Assembly: GCA_011390155.1 (NCBI GenBank)
Contig: JAABSW010000014.1
Location: 1-62,815 of the forward strand
Source: Clostridiaceae bacterium
Lineage (GTDB): Bacteria > Bacillota > Clostridia > Peptostreptococcales > Tindalliaceae
Length of the DNA: 62,815 bases
Direction of reading: 5' to 3'
Shown: positions 38,145 through 47,743 of the stretch, piece after piece
Position numbering within the stretch: position 1 is the stretch's first letter
Layout: each line of letters begins with the position of its first letter
Made by a program: the position numbers and the translations under genes
Notes under the pieces: generated by a model
Databases searched by the model: none
Told to the model about the DNA's origin: nothing
Seen by the model: the letters and a program-made list of their open reading frames with translations, nothing else

Positions 38145-38778
38145 GGTTTTTCACCTGCTTCTGGTAAAGTTGTTTCTCATTGATGTAGTGCTCCACATCT
38201 TTCGGCGTCAGGTGTTTGATGGATTGCTGACTTCCAATTCTTTGGCGCAACATCGATGAAGAGACATCCAGGTGGATGCCAGTGATCAGCGTAATGACAG
38301 CCTTAAAATCTTTTTTATAGTGGATTGCCCTTTCTTCAAGGGATAAGGTGTCACTTCCTTCACGGTTTATAACCACCAACCGGGCCATGGAAAACAGTTC
38401 TTTGTAGTGATACCAGAGTTCCAGTTCACGGAAAGAATCTGCGCCCATGACAAAATACAATTCTTCTTCAGGAAATTGTTTCCTGAAATAATTCAACAAG
38501 TGCACTGTGTAGCTGGGATTAGTTCTGTTGATTTCATAATCACAAACACGAAACTGAGAATGGGGTGATGCTGCCAACCTCACCATCCTGAGGCGGTGTA
38601 TGGTTTCTGTCACATCATCGGTTACCTTGTGAGGTGGATTACCTGCAGGAACAAAATACAGTTCATCCAGTTTACAAACTTCCAGTGCCAGTTGGCCGAT
38701 GATCAAATGACCATAATGTATAGGATCAAAGGTGCCTCCAAAGATTCCGATTTTACGTTTTCCGGTCTCAGATGCCAT
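38137..38778 (-). CDS. nadD: nicotinate-nucleotide adenylyltransferase
   Basis: 213 residues. Nucleotidyl-transferase motif GGTFDPIHYGHL (14-25) and the C-terminal DVSSSMLRQRIG box. It adenylates NaMN to NaAD in NAD synthesis. It sits between obgE and yqeK as in most Firmicutes. Confidence 0.95.
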   Translation of the reverse strand: MASETGKRKIGIFGGTFDPIHYGHLIIGQLALEVCKLDELYFVPAGNPPHKVTDDVTETIHRLRMVRLAASPHSQFRVCDYEINRTNPSYTVHLLNYFRKQFPEEELYFVMGADSFRELELWYHYKELFSMARLVVINREGSDTLSLEERAIHYKKDFKAVITLITGIHLDVSSSMLRQRIGSQQSIKHLTPKDVEHYINEKQLYQKQVKNRA

Positions 38779-38847
38779 CTTTTATTCACCTCAGGTTCTG
38801 ATGTTAACAGGATTCTTAGCTTATGGTGATGTATTTACTCCATCGGG

Positions 38848-40245
<1,398 letters not shown>

Positions 40246-40545
40246 TTACTGTACTTGCAGGGTTTCAGCAGAATAAATGCTAACCTGCTTTCTTTTTTTA
40301 CCTTTTCTTTCAAACTTAACGATGCCGTCGATGGTGGCAAACAAAGTATCGTCGCCGCCTTTACCTACATTAAGGCCGGGATGAATTTTCGTTCCACGTT
40401 GACGCACCAGAATGTTACCTGCTGTGACAAACTGTCCGTCACCTTTTTTTGTGCCCAGTCTTTTTGCTGCACTGTCTCGTCCGTTTTTGGATGAACCAAC
40501 ACCTTTTTTACTGGCGAACAATTGTAAATTCATTTTGAACATCAT
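40246..40545 (-). CDS. rpmA: 50S ribosomal protein L27
   Basis: 99 residues. The N-terminal extension [10 protein letters not shown] precedes [15 protein letters not shown]; Firmicutes cleave it after the phenylalanine with the Prp protease, encoded directly upstream. L27's mature N-terminus reaches the peptidyl transferase centre. Confidence 0.97.
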   Translation of the reverse strand: MMFKMNLQLFASKKGVGSSKNGRDSAAKRLGTKKGDGQFVTAGNILVRQRGTKIHPGLNVGKGGDDTLFATIDGIVKFERKGKKRKQVSIYSAETLQVQ

Positions 40546-40547
40546 TA

Positions 40548-40880
40548 CTACACCTCCTCATCATCAATGGCAATGATTTTTGGGTACTGCTGTTGAATAT
40601 TTTTTAATCCAACCAGCATGGTTTCTAATAAAATCGTTGCTTCTCTTCTTTGTGTTGCTGTCAATGAATCCTTCATTTTACAACGAAGGTCACCCTCAGC
40701 AATATTGAACTCCGGTTGTTGGTCCAGCACCTGGTAAAGTCCCAAAATGGTGGTTTGAGCCAACACCGATACAGCTGCACACACAAGATCTTCTCCATGT
40801 GGAGCCGTCTGGGCATGCCCTGTCACGCTGTAGCTGACAATCTCATTTTGATTGTTTCGCTTAATTATAATGTTAATCAT
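40548..40880 (-). CDS. prp: ribosomal-processing cysteine protease Prp
   Basis: 110 residues with the catalytic pair H22 (TGHA) and C34 (LVCAAVS), the same positions as reported for Staphylococcus aureus Prp. It removes the N-terminal extension of L27. It lies between rplU and rpmA, its standard place. Confidence 0.94.
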   Translation of the reverse strand: MINIIIKRNNQNEIVSYSVTGHAQTAPHGEDLVCAAVSVLAQTTILGLYQVLDQQPEFNIAEGDLRCKMKDSLTATQRREATILLETMLVGLKNIQQQYPKIIAIDDEEV

Positions 40881-40888
40881 AATAATTC

Positions 40889-41200
40889 TTACGCCTGAAT
40901 GGTTTCGATTTTAATCTTTGTGTAAGGTTGTCTGTGACCCTGCTTACGACGGTAGTCTTTTTTGCGCTTGTATTTGAAAACAATGATTTTATCTGCTTTT
41001 CCGTTTTCCAATACGGTTGCTTCAACTGAAGCACCTGCAACATAAGGTTCGCCTACAGTTAAAGAACCATCTTTAGACACAGCTAATACCTGGTCTAACG
41101 TTACTTTTTCACCTTCACTGACATCAAGCTTTTCAACATAAACGGTTGAGCCTTCTTCAATGCGGTATTGCTTACCACCTGTTTCAACGATTGCGTACAT
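40889..41200 (-). CDS. rplU: 50S ribosomal protein L21
   Basis: 103 residues beginning [17 protein letters not shown] and ending in the [17 protein letters not shown] signature. First gene of rplU-prp-rpmA. AGGAGG precedes the ATG. A structured leader and a consensus promoter lie upstream. Confidence 0.97.
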   Translation of the reverse strand: MYAIVETGGKQYRIEEGSTVYVEKLDVSEGEKVTLDQVLAVSKDGSLTVGEPYVAGASVEATVLENGKADKIIVFKYKRKKDYRRKQGHRQPYTKIKIETIQA

Positions 41201-41288
41201 CGTAACACCTCCTCATCCCAGTCTCGCCAAATCCAGGTACTGGGATTTCATTCCCACGTTTAAGACCTGATCTGTGCGGCTTCTACAA
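41201..41288 (-). promoter_or_regulatory. ribosomal protein L21 leader
   Basis: About 88 nt between promoter and rplU. It holds two pairing elements (ATCCCAGTACC... with ...ACTGGGAT) and the TTTGGCGAGAC block seen in Firmicute L21 leaders. It likely gives autogenous control by L21. The match is from memory. Confidence 0.65.
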
Positions 41289-41294
41289 AGAAAG

Positions 41295-41323
41295 ATTATA
41301 CCATTCCTTGTTTATTCTGTCAA
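41295..41323 (-). promoter_or_regulatory. perfect-consensus sigma-A promoter of rplU
   Basis: -35 TTGACA (41323-41318), a 17-base spacer and -10 TATAAT (41300-41295): a full consensus match, as expected for a ribosomal protein operon. Confidence 0.92.
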
Positions 41324-41329
41324 TCAATG

Positions 41330-42796
41330 TTACTCCATATCCTGGGAAGTTTTTTGAAGCATTTTTTCCAGGCTTTCCTGATCTTTTAATCCCATTATTT
41401 TATGTTCATCAAGGGGCAATAAAGACTCGGTCTGAACCTGCAGTTCCAGGTTGTATTTACCTGCCAAAGATTTTAGGTCAATGTCAGCTTCTTTAAATTC
41501 CTGAAGTCGATGGGGATGGAGCTTTAACATAACAACGTCTATGTCCACTTGTCTTTCAAACCTGCGTAAAGTTGATTCAATTTCATACATTGTCCAATAA
41601 ATTGACCGGATGGTACCACTTCCCAGGCAGCACCTGCAGGTTGAGTTAAACAGAGCCGACACTTTTTTTCGGGTTCTTTTTCGCGTCATTTCCACCAAAC
41701 CAAGCTGGGTCATGCCCAACACAACTGTTTTTTGCCGGTCAACCTTCAAGGCCTCTTTTAATTCTCTCACTACTTCCACCTGGTTTTCAGGTTTTTTCAT
41801 GTCAATAAAATCGATGATAATAATACCGCCAATATCCCTTAACCTGATCTGTCGCGCTATTTCTGCGGCAGCTTCCCTATTAATATCAAAAGCCGATTCC
41901 TGAAATGTTTTGTTTCCCGTATAACGTCCAGTGTTCACGTCGATGGTTGTCAGGGCCTCTGTGTGGTGTATCACCAACGAGCCCCCACTCTCAAGGGAAA
42001 TACTGGAATTCATTGCCCGTTGCCATTGAGTTTCAACCTGGTATTCAATAAAAGGATTACAGCTATTGTCCAGTTCCTGAATCATATTCAATTGACCCGG
42101 CATGGTTTGTCTGCATATTTGACGCAGGGTTTCAGCTTCACCGGCATCGTTGACAAAAAAAGCTGTTGTTTCTCTATTGGCCACATCTCGAAGCAACCTG
42201 GGCAGTAATGCGTGTTCCCTGTACAAGGGTGTGCCTTTGGGCACCTGGTGTTGTTTCTCTACAACATGTGCCCACAGAGACATTAAATAACACCAGTCTT
42301 TCTGAAGTACTTCTTTGCGCTTGGAAGCAGCTTCTGTCCTAATGATCATACCATGGGTCGCTCCCACTGTTATATCTGCCCATTTCTGTAATCTTTTTCG
42401 TTCATCAGGGTCAATAATTTTTTTTGAGATGCCAATGTGCTGGGTCTGGGGTAGCAACACCACGTATTTTCCTGGAAGCGAAAGATGCATGGTGGCTTTA
42501 GGACCCTTATCGTCCATGGCATCCTTTGTGATTTGAATTAAGAGATGATCTCCCACATGTAAACTTTCATAAGGTACTGACAGTTGATCCTTGTAGACAA
42601 AGACGTTTTTATCATAACCAATGTCAACAAAGATCATTTGCAGCCCGTGAATAAGATTAACAATTTTACCCGAATAAATGTTGTTTACCAGGCTGCTTTG
42701 TTTTCGTCTTTCAAAATGCAATTCCATGAGGCGGTCATTTTCCATTAATGCGGCCCTGGTTTCATAATAGCCCACATCCGCAATGATTTGGTTCAT
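41330..42796 (-). CDS. rng: ribonuclease E/G family protein
   Basis: 488 residues. N-terminal S1 domain (about 33-120, SGKIVNLIHGLQMIFVDIGYDKNVFV), catalytic RNase H-like region with metal aspartates in TIDVNTGRYTG and IIIIDFIDM, and a zinc-link CxxC (STCRCCLGSG, near 400). It has no long C-terminal scaffold, so it is RNase G-like. It processes rRNA and mRNA 5' ends. The ATG at 42796 has AAAGG 10 bases upstream. Confidence 0.93.
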   Translation of the reverse strand: MNQIIADVGYYETRAALMENDRLMELHFERRKQSSLVNNIYSGKIVNLIHGLQMIFVDIGYDKNVFVYKDQLSVPYESLHVGDHLLIQITKDAMDDKGPKATMHLSLPGKYVVLLPQTQHIGISKKIIDPDERKRLQKWADITVGATHGMIIRTEAASKRKEVLQKDWCYLMSLWAHVVEKQHQVPKGTPLYREHALLPRLLRDVANRETTAFFVNDAGEAETLRQICRQTMPGQLNMIQELDNSCNPFIEYQVETQWQRAMNSSISLESGGSLVIHHTEALTTIDVNTGRYTGNKTFQESAFDINREAAAEIARQIRLRDIGGIIIIDFIDMKKPENQVEVVRELKEALKVDRQKTVVLGMTQLGLVEMTRKRTRKKVSALFNSTCRCCLGSGTIRSIYWTMYEIESTLRRFERQVDIDVVMLKLHPHRLQEFKEADIDLKSLAGKYNLELQVQTESLLPLDEHKIMGLKDQESLEKMLQKTSQDME

Positions 42797-42824
42797 CTGC
42801 ATCCAGCCTTTCGTAAATCTTTGT

Positions 42825-43562
42825 TTATTGAATTATGGAAATGTATTGCTGGTCTTCATCCAGTTTACATATTTCTTTTCTTTCAATAAACACAGTGTTC
42901 AATGCAACGGGCACATCCGAAACCTCAACCCACTTGTTAAAAATAAGCAGTGGTTTAATGGTCGCCTGGTCAAAGACTTTTATGTGGAGTAAGAGTTCTG
43001 CTGCGTCATCTTCCTGATGTTTGATGACAAAGGAATGAATATAGGGAAGAATATCCACTTGTTTCATTTTTTTTCGTTTTCCAAATCCTTTTTTGCCCTT
43101 TCCTGATCCGTCTTTGCCTTTCTTTTGAACAATCATTTCACTTTGATTCAAAAAAAAGTCCAGCGATTCCGCTAATTTGTTATTTTGAAAGGGTTGCTCC
43201 AGAGAGAATGTCACTGAATAGACCATCAATGCAGCCTCCTGCATTAGTGCATTGACAGGTTTCTCATCCAGTTGAAGGGCTTGCAAAATCTGAATGTCAG
43301 AAGGCAGAGTGTTGTTCATGGATGAAATAAATTCTACTGTTGATAAGGGCTCAGACAACATAACATCAAAATACTCAGCTTCACTACTAATGCCAACACT
43401 GAGTGGTGCTGCAAAAGAAATCATCGGGTGAGGGTTGAAACCTTGTGTAAAAGCAAGGGGCACCCCTGCTCGCCGAAATGCTCTTTCGAACAATCGCACC
43501 AGATCCAGGTGAGAAAGATATACCAAGTCTCCCTTTTTTGTGTATTTAGCTCTGATCATCAT
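42825..43562 (-). CDS. TIGR03936 family radical-SAM-associated protein (DUF2344)
   Basis: 245 residues. The N-terminus IRAKYTKKGDLVYLSHLDLVR and FTQGFNPHPMISFAAPL are family hallmarks. A lysine/glycine-rich stretch is near 160-180. In many species this domain is fused to the radical SAM protein encoded just upstream, with which it overlaps by ATGA. Function unknown, but its steady place by rng and rplU suggests RNA or ribosome modification. Confidence 0.85.
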   Translation of the reverse strand: MMIRAKYTKKGDLVYLSHLDLVRLFERAFRRAGVPLAFTQGFNPHPMISFAAPLSVGISSEAEYFDVMLSEPLSTVEFISSMNNTLPSDIQILQALQLDEKPVNALMQEAALMVYSVTFSLEQPFQNNKLAESLDFFLNQSEMIVQKKGKDGSGKGKKGFGKRKKMKQVDILPYIHSFVIKHQEDDAAELLLHIKVFDQATIKPLLIFNKWVEVSDVPVALNTVFIERKEICKLDEDQQYISIIQ

Positions 43563-45394
43563 GGGCATAATCCTCCAGTGCCGGTTTGTTGATATCCGCA
43601 TGCATTGCACTGAGCACGGCAATGAGGTGTGATTTTTTCAAGTAACGCTCTTTCATATTCTTTGAAAAGAAAATCTTTTGTTACCTGAACATCAATGTGT
43701 TCCCAGGGGAATACCTCGTTTTTATCACGCCCACGTGACGTATAAAAATCCATCTCCACACCACATTCATGGAAAGCTTCCACCCATTTGTCCATCTTAA
43801 AGTGTTCTGCCCAACCATCAAATTTACAGCCTTTCTCGTAAGCTTTCAGTAACACAGCGGACAGTCTGCGATCGCCTCTGGCAAACACCCCTTCTAAAAC
43901 ACTCGTGTCTGCATCGTGGTAGTTAAACTGTATTGATTTCTTTGTTCTGAACTTTTCTTTGAGAAAACGGTGTTTTTCCCTGAATTCATTCAAAGAATTC
44001 TGTGGTACCCATTGAAAAGGCGTAAAAGGTTTAGGCACAAAATTTGACACACTGACACTGATCTTAAGTGGATGTGTGTATTGTTTGTCTCTTTTATGAT
44101 AAACTTCCTGCTCAAGCCTGACGACCAAGTCGAAAATGCCTTCCACATCTTCCATGGTTTCTGTGGGTAGTCCAATCATGAAATACAACTTAACCTGGTT
44201 CCAGCCTGCTTCATAGGCATTTTTAACTGCCTCCAACAGGTCTTTTTCTGTAATTCCTTTGTTAATGACATCACGCAATCGCTGCGTACCCGCTTCAGGT
44301 GCAAAGGTCAACCCGGATTTCCTTACTTTTTGGACTTCTTTTAGAATGTCCATGGTGGTATTATCCAGGCGTAATGAAGGTAAGGATAATCCAACACGGT
44401 TTTGCTCAAAGGAGGCAGTTAGGTCTTCCGTCAAGACTTTTAGATTGGAATAATCACTGGTACTAAGAGATGTGAGTGACAGCTCCTCGTACCCTGTGTT
44501 GGCAATGATATTTTTTGCTGTTTTTGCCAGGGTTTCTGGTTTTTTCTCTCGAACAGGTCGATAAATGATGCCTGCCTGACAAAACCGGCAGCCTCGTATA
44601 CACCCACGAAACAGTTCAATGGTGGCCCTGTCGTGCACAACATTCAGAAATGGGATTACGGGTTTTTCTGGAAAATATGATTCGTCCAGGTTTTTGATGA
44701 TCCGTTTTTTAATCGTTAAACCTGCTTTTTCACTGATGGGTCGAATGGATTCAACTCTTCCATCTTCTTTGTAATCCACTGTATACAAAGAAGGTACATA
44801 GACACCCTGGATCGCCGCTGCCTCCTGTAAAAATATGCTTCTGTCAGACTTGTGTTCTTCGTAGCAGTTCAACACTTCTAAAATGACTTCTTCAGCCTCT
44901 CCAATGACAATCAGGTCTGCGATATCTGCCACTGGTTCAGGATTGTAAGCACAGGGACCTCCAAAAATGACAAGGGGGTCATTCTCTGTCCGGTCTTTGT
45001 TTAATAATGGTATGTTGGCCAGGGTCAACATATGTAAAATATTTGTGTAACTTAATTCATACTGTAGTGTAAAACCAACGATATCGAATTCTCTGACGGG
45101 TGATTTGGTTTCAATGGTAAACAGTGGCATGCCTGCATGCTTCATGGCTTCTTCCATATCAGCTGCCGGTGCATAGCATCTTTCGCAGAAAACATTTTCC
45201 TGTTCATTTAGTAAATGATACATAATTAAACTGCCTAAATGGCTCATACCAATTTCATAGAGATCTGGAAAACACCAGGCAAAACGGATGGTGTTCTCTG
45301 TCATTGGTTTATTCACACTGTTGACTTCATTGCCAACGTAACGTGCTGGTTTTTCTACTTTTTCCAATAATGGTTTTATGTTTAAACGTGTCAT
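43559..45394 (-). CDS. TIGR03960 family B12-binding-type radical SAM protein
   Basis: 611 residues. An N-terminal cobalamin-binding-like Rossmann region (about 35-200) is followed by the radical SAM cluster C265, C269, C272 (RGCIRGCRFCQAG). Its C-terminus carries a CxxxCNxCG motif (CRAQCNACG). The reaction is unknown. It is translationally coupled to the DUF2344 gene. Overall resemblance is to methylthiotransferase/B12 radical SAM enzymes. Confidence 0.9.
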   Translation of the reverse strand: MTRLNIKPLLEKVEKPARYVGNEVNSVNKPMTENTIRFAWCFPDLYEIGMSHLGSLIMYHLLNEQENVFCERCYAPAADMEEAMKHAGMPLFTIETKSPVREFDIVGFTLQYELSYTNILHMLTLANIPLLNKDRTENDPLVIFGGPCAYNPEPVADIADLIVIGEAEEVILEVLNCYEEHKSDRSIFLQEAAAIQGVYVPSLYTVDYKEDGRVESIRPISEKAGLTIKKRIIKNLDESYFPEKPVIPFLNVVHDRATIELFRGCIRGCRFCQAGIIYRPVREKKPETLAKTAKNIIANTGYEELSLTSLSTSDYSNLKVLTEDLTASFEQNRVGLSLPSLRLDNTTMDILKEVQKVRKSGLTFAPEAGTQRLRDVINKGITEKDLLEAVKNAYEAGWNQVKLYFMIGLPTETMEDVEGIFDLVVRLEQEVYHKRDKQYTHPLKISVSVSNFVPKPFTPFQWVPQNSLNEFREKHRFLKEKFRTKKSIQFNYHDADTSVLEGVFARGDRRLSAVLLKAYEKGCKFDGWAEHFKMDKWVEAFHECGVEMDFYTSRGRDKNEVFPWEHIDVQVTKDFLFKEYERALLEKITPHCRAQCNACGYQQTGTGGLCP

Positions 45395-45417
45395 TGTTAT
45401 CCTCCAATTAAAACGCC

Positions 45418-45444
45418 AAAAAAGACCATTAATAAATAGTCTTT
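45418..45444 (-). terminator. terminator after mgsA
   Basis: AAAGAC and GTCTTT with extra AT pairs form a stem, followed by a T-run on the minus strand. It separates the min-mgsA genes from the radical SAM pair. Confidence 0.65.
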
Positions 45445-45457
45445 CTTCGGCATGCGT

Positions 45458-45871
45458 TCATTTTAGTGTTACCACCCTGCTTTTATGTTTTCGCCAGCTT
45501 ATGTCTCCGCGTTGCAATGCTTTTAGCATAATCTCTGCACTGGCTATGTTTGTGGAAACAGGAATCAAATGCACATCGCATAAACGTATCAATGCCTGAA
45601 TATCAGGTTCATGGGGTTGTGCAGTTAAAGGGTCCCGAAAAAATATGACAAGGTCCATTTTATCATTTGCAATGGCGGCGCCAATTTGTTGATCGCCCCC
45701 CAGGGGTCCTGAAAGATATCGGTGTACTTTCAGTGCAGTTTCTTCTATGAGACGCAATCCTGTTGTTCCTGTGGCAAACAATGTATGTTGTGACAGTATT
45801 TGTTCATACGCAATGGCAAAATTCACCAGCATATCTTTTTTATTGTCATGTGCGATCAACGCTATATTCAT
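45458..45871 (-). CDS. mgsA: methylglyoxal synthase
   Basis: 137 residues. Phosphate site TGTTG (34-38), [10 protein letters not shown] with catalytic D60, and H87 in HEPD. It converts dihydroxyacetone phosphate to methylglyoxal, a bypass relieving sugar-phosphate stress. It lies behind minE, as in related clostridia. Confidence 0.96.
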   Translation of the reverse strand: MNIALIAHDNKKDMLVNFAIAYEQILSQHTLFATGTTGLRLIEETALKVHRYLSGPLGGDQQIGAAIANDKMDLVIFFRDPLTAQPHEPDIQALIRLCDVHLIPVSTNIASAEIMLKALQRGDISWRKHKSRVVTLK

Positions 45872-45887
45872 GAATCTCTCCTATTCA

Positions 45888-46175
45888 TTACCGCTTGCGG
45901 TCTTTCATATGTTTGATGGGAATATTAGCCACTAAAGCAGGAATCATAGTATCATCGGTGTCACGCTTTGTGCGTGTCATGCGTATCTCCATTTCATTTT
46001 CATCAATGACCATATAATCAGAAATAACTTTAATTAAGTCACCTTTAATGGCATCCAGAAAATCTTGTGAACAGTCAGCCCGATCATGTACCAACACCAA
46101 TTTCAATCGTTCTTTTGCAACATTTTTACTTTTTTTACTTTCTCCCATAAAGAACTTAAAGAAGTCCATTTCCAT
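45888..46175 (-). CDS. minE: cell division topological specificity factor MinE
   Basis: 95 residues. N-terminal membrane/MinD-binding segment (DFFKFFMGE), then a KNVAKERLKLVLVHDRA beta-strand region. It drives MinD oscillation, so this organism should have the oscillating Min system rather than only DivIVA. GAGGGGG precedes the ATG. Confidence 0.93.
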   Translation of the reverse strand: MEMDFFKFFMGESKKSKNVAKERLKLVLVHDRADCSQDFLDAIKGDLIKVISDYMVIDENEMEIRMTRTKRDTDDTMIPALVANIPIKHMKDRKR

Positions 46176-46194
46176 TACCCCCTCTCAAAAACCT

Positions 46195-46992
46195 TTACTT
46201 GGCAAACCCCAGTATCTTCTTCAGTCGATGAACCAGGTTGTCCTGAAGATCAAGGTCTAAAAACGGTACTTCTTCACCCGTTATACGCCGTGCAATATTC
46301 CTGAAAGCCTGACCAGCCTGGGACATGGAACCATCAGCAACAGGTTCCCCTCTGTTAGTTGAAATGACAATGGCCTGGTCATCAGGGACCACACCCAGTA
46401 AATCAATGGCAAGGATGTCTAACATATCTTCGATGTTCATCATATCACCACGTCTTACCATATCAATTTTCAGTCTGTTAATAATCAGTTTTGGGTTTCT
46501 TAATTCAGCCGCTTCCAGTAAGCCAATAATTCTGTCTGCGTCTCTTACAGCAGAAATTTCGGGTGTTGTTACAACAACCGCTTTGTCAGCACCAGAGATT
46601 GCATTTCTGAAGCCCTGTTCTATTCCCGCTGGACAATCTACCAGAACATAGTCAAAGATTTCTTTCAATTCATCGTTTAGCGCTTTCATTTGTTCAGGTG
46701 ACACAGCATTCTTATCCCTTGTTTGGGCCGCCGGTAATAGAAATAATTCCGGGTACCGTTTGTCTTTGATCAGTGCCTGTTTCAGCCGGCAAGTTCCTTC
46801 CACAACGTCAACCAAATCATAAACGATGCGATTTTCTAAACCCAACACAACATCAAGGTTTCTTAATCCGATATCAGCGTCGATAACAACTACTTTTTTA
46901 CCCAGTTGAGCCAGTCCGGTACCTAAATTTGCTGTGGTGGTGGTTTTACCGACGCCACCTTTTCCGGACGTTATGACTAATACTTCACCCAT
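46195..46992 (-). CDS. minD: septum site-determining ATPase MinD
   Basis: 265 residues. Deviant Walker A KGGVGKTT (11-18), switch II DCPAGIEQGF and a C-terminal amphipathic helix (LVHRLKKILGF) for membrane binding. It recruits MinC to block polar division and is released by MinE. Confidence 0.97.
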   Translation of the reverse strand: MGEVLVITSGKGGVGKTTTTANLGTGLAQLGKKVVVIDADIGLRNLDVVLGLENRIVYDLVDVVEGTCRLKQALIKDKRYPELFLLPAAQTRDKNAVSPEQMKALNDELKEIFDYVLVDCPAGIEQGFRNAISGADKAVVVTTPEISAVRDADRIIGLLEAAELRNPKLIINRLKIDMVRRGDMMNIEDMLDILAIDLLGVVPDDQAIVISTNRGEPVADGSMSQAGQAFRNIARRITGEEVPFLDLDLQDNLVHRLKKILGFAK

Positions 46993-47026
46993 GAACTTCC
47001 CTCCTACTCATTGTCTTTTCTGGTTA

Positions 47027-47680
47027 TTAAAATGGTTCAACACAAATGATTTGATCTTTCAATTTAGCTATTTCAGGGTTTTTCGACCGATCAAGCACGT
47101 CATCTGGCGACCTGGTGATGGTCTGATGAATTCGCAGTTGTGTAGGCTGTAAAACCGAGGCAGCCACAAAGGCGTCTGTCTTACCATGGATACCTGCATG
47201 GGCAATACCTCGAAGAATTCCCATTACGACAATATTTCCCCCCGCTGATATTTCTGCTCCAGGGTTGACGTCACCAATGATCACAACATCACCTGGATGT
47301 TCAATGATTTGACCAGATCTCAGCGTACCTTCAACAAATTTTGTGCCATATTCTTTGTTTTCTTCAAAGGAATCATTTTTAAGGATTTGTCTGGGAAGTA
47401 TGTTCTTTTCCTCATCCTGCTTGATTCTGGCCCCATTGCTTTTTGAATTGATGATCATACCGTATTCATCAGCCAGCCACTGTTCCAACTCTTTCTTTGA
47501 AGTTTCAGATAGAGATTCACAGGTTAAATCTGCCACGGTTGCGCCTTTGTAAAATGAAGGGTTTTCGTTAATACGTTGCTGAATAATATCTTTAATCTGT
47601 TGATTTTCATGATACAAATGAACACGAATTGCCAATCCCTGGCCCGTTCCTTTAAACTCGACGCTCTTGTTCTCTTCCAT
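47027..47680 (-). CDS. minC: septum site-determining protein MinC
   Basis: 217 residues: an N-terminal FtsZ-inhibiting domain (about 1-100) and a C-terminal beta-helix (GTLRSGQIIEHPGDVVIIGDVN, 115-200) that dimerises and binds MinD. The ATG at 47680 follows AGGGAGG by 11 bases; a GTG at 47692 abuts that site and is less likely. Confidence 0.93.
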   Translation of the reverse strand: MEENKSVEFKGTGQGLAIRVHLYHENQQIKDIIQQRINENPSFYKGATVADLTCESLSETSKKELEQWLADEYGMIINSKSNGARIKQDEEKNILPRQILKNDSFEENKEYGTKFVEGTLRSGQIIEHPGDVVIIGDVNPGAEISAGGNIVVMGILRGIAHAGIHGKTDAFVAASVLQPTQLRIHQTITRSPDDVLDRSKNPEIAKLKDQIICVEPF

Positions 47681-47743
47681 TGCAGCCTGCACCTCCCTGT
47701 ATCAATCTCAAAGAATACCTATGGCATTTATATTATCACATAA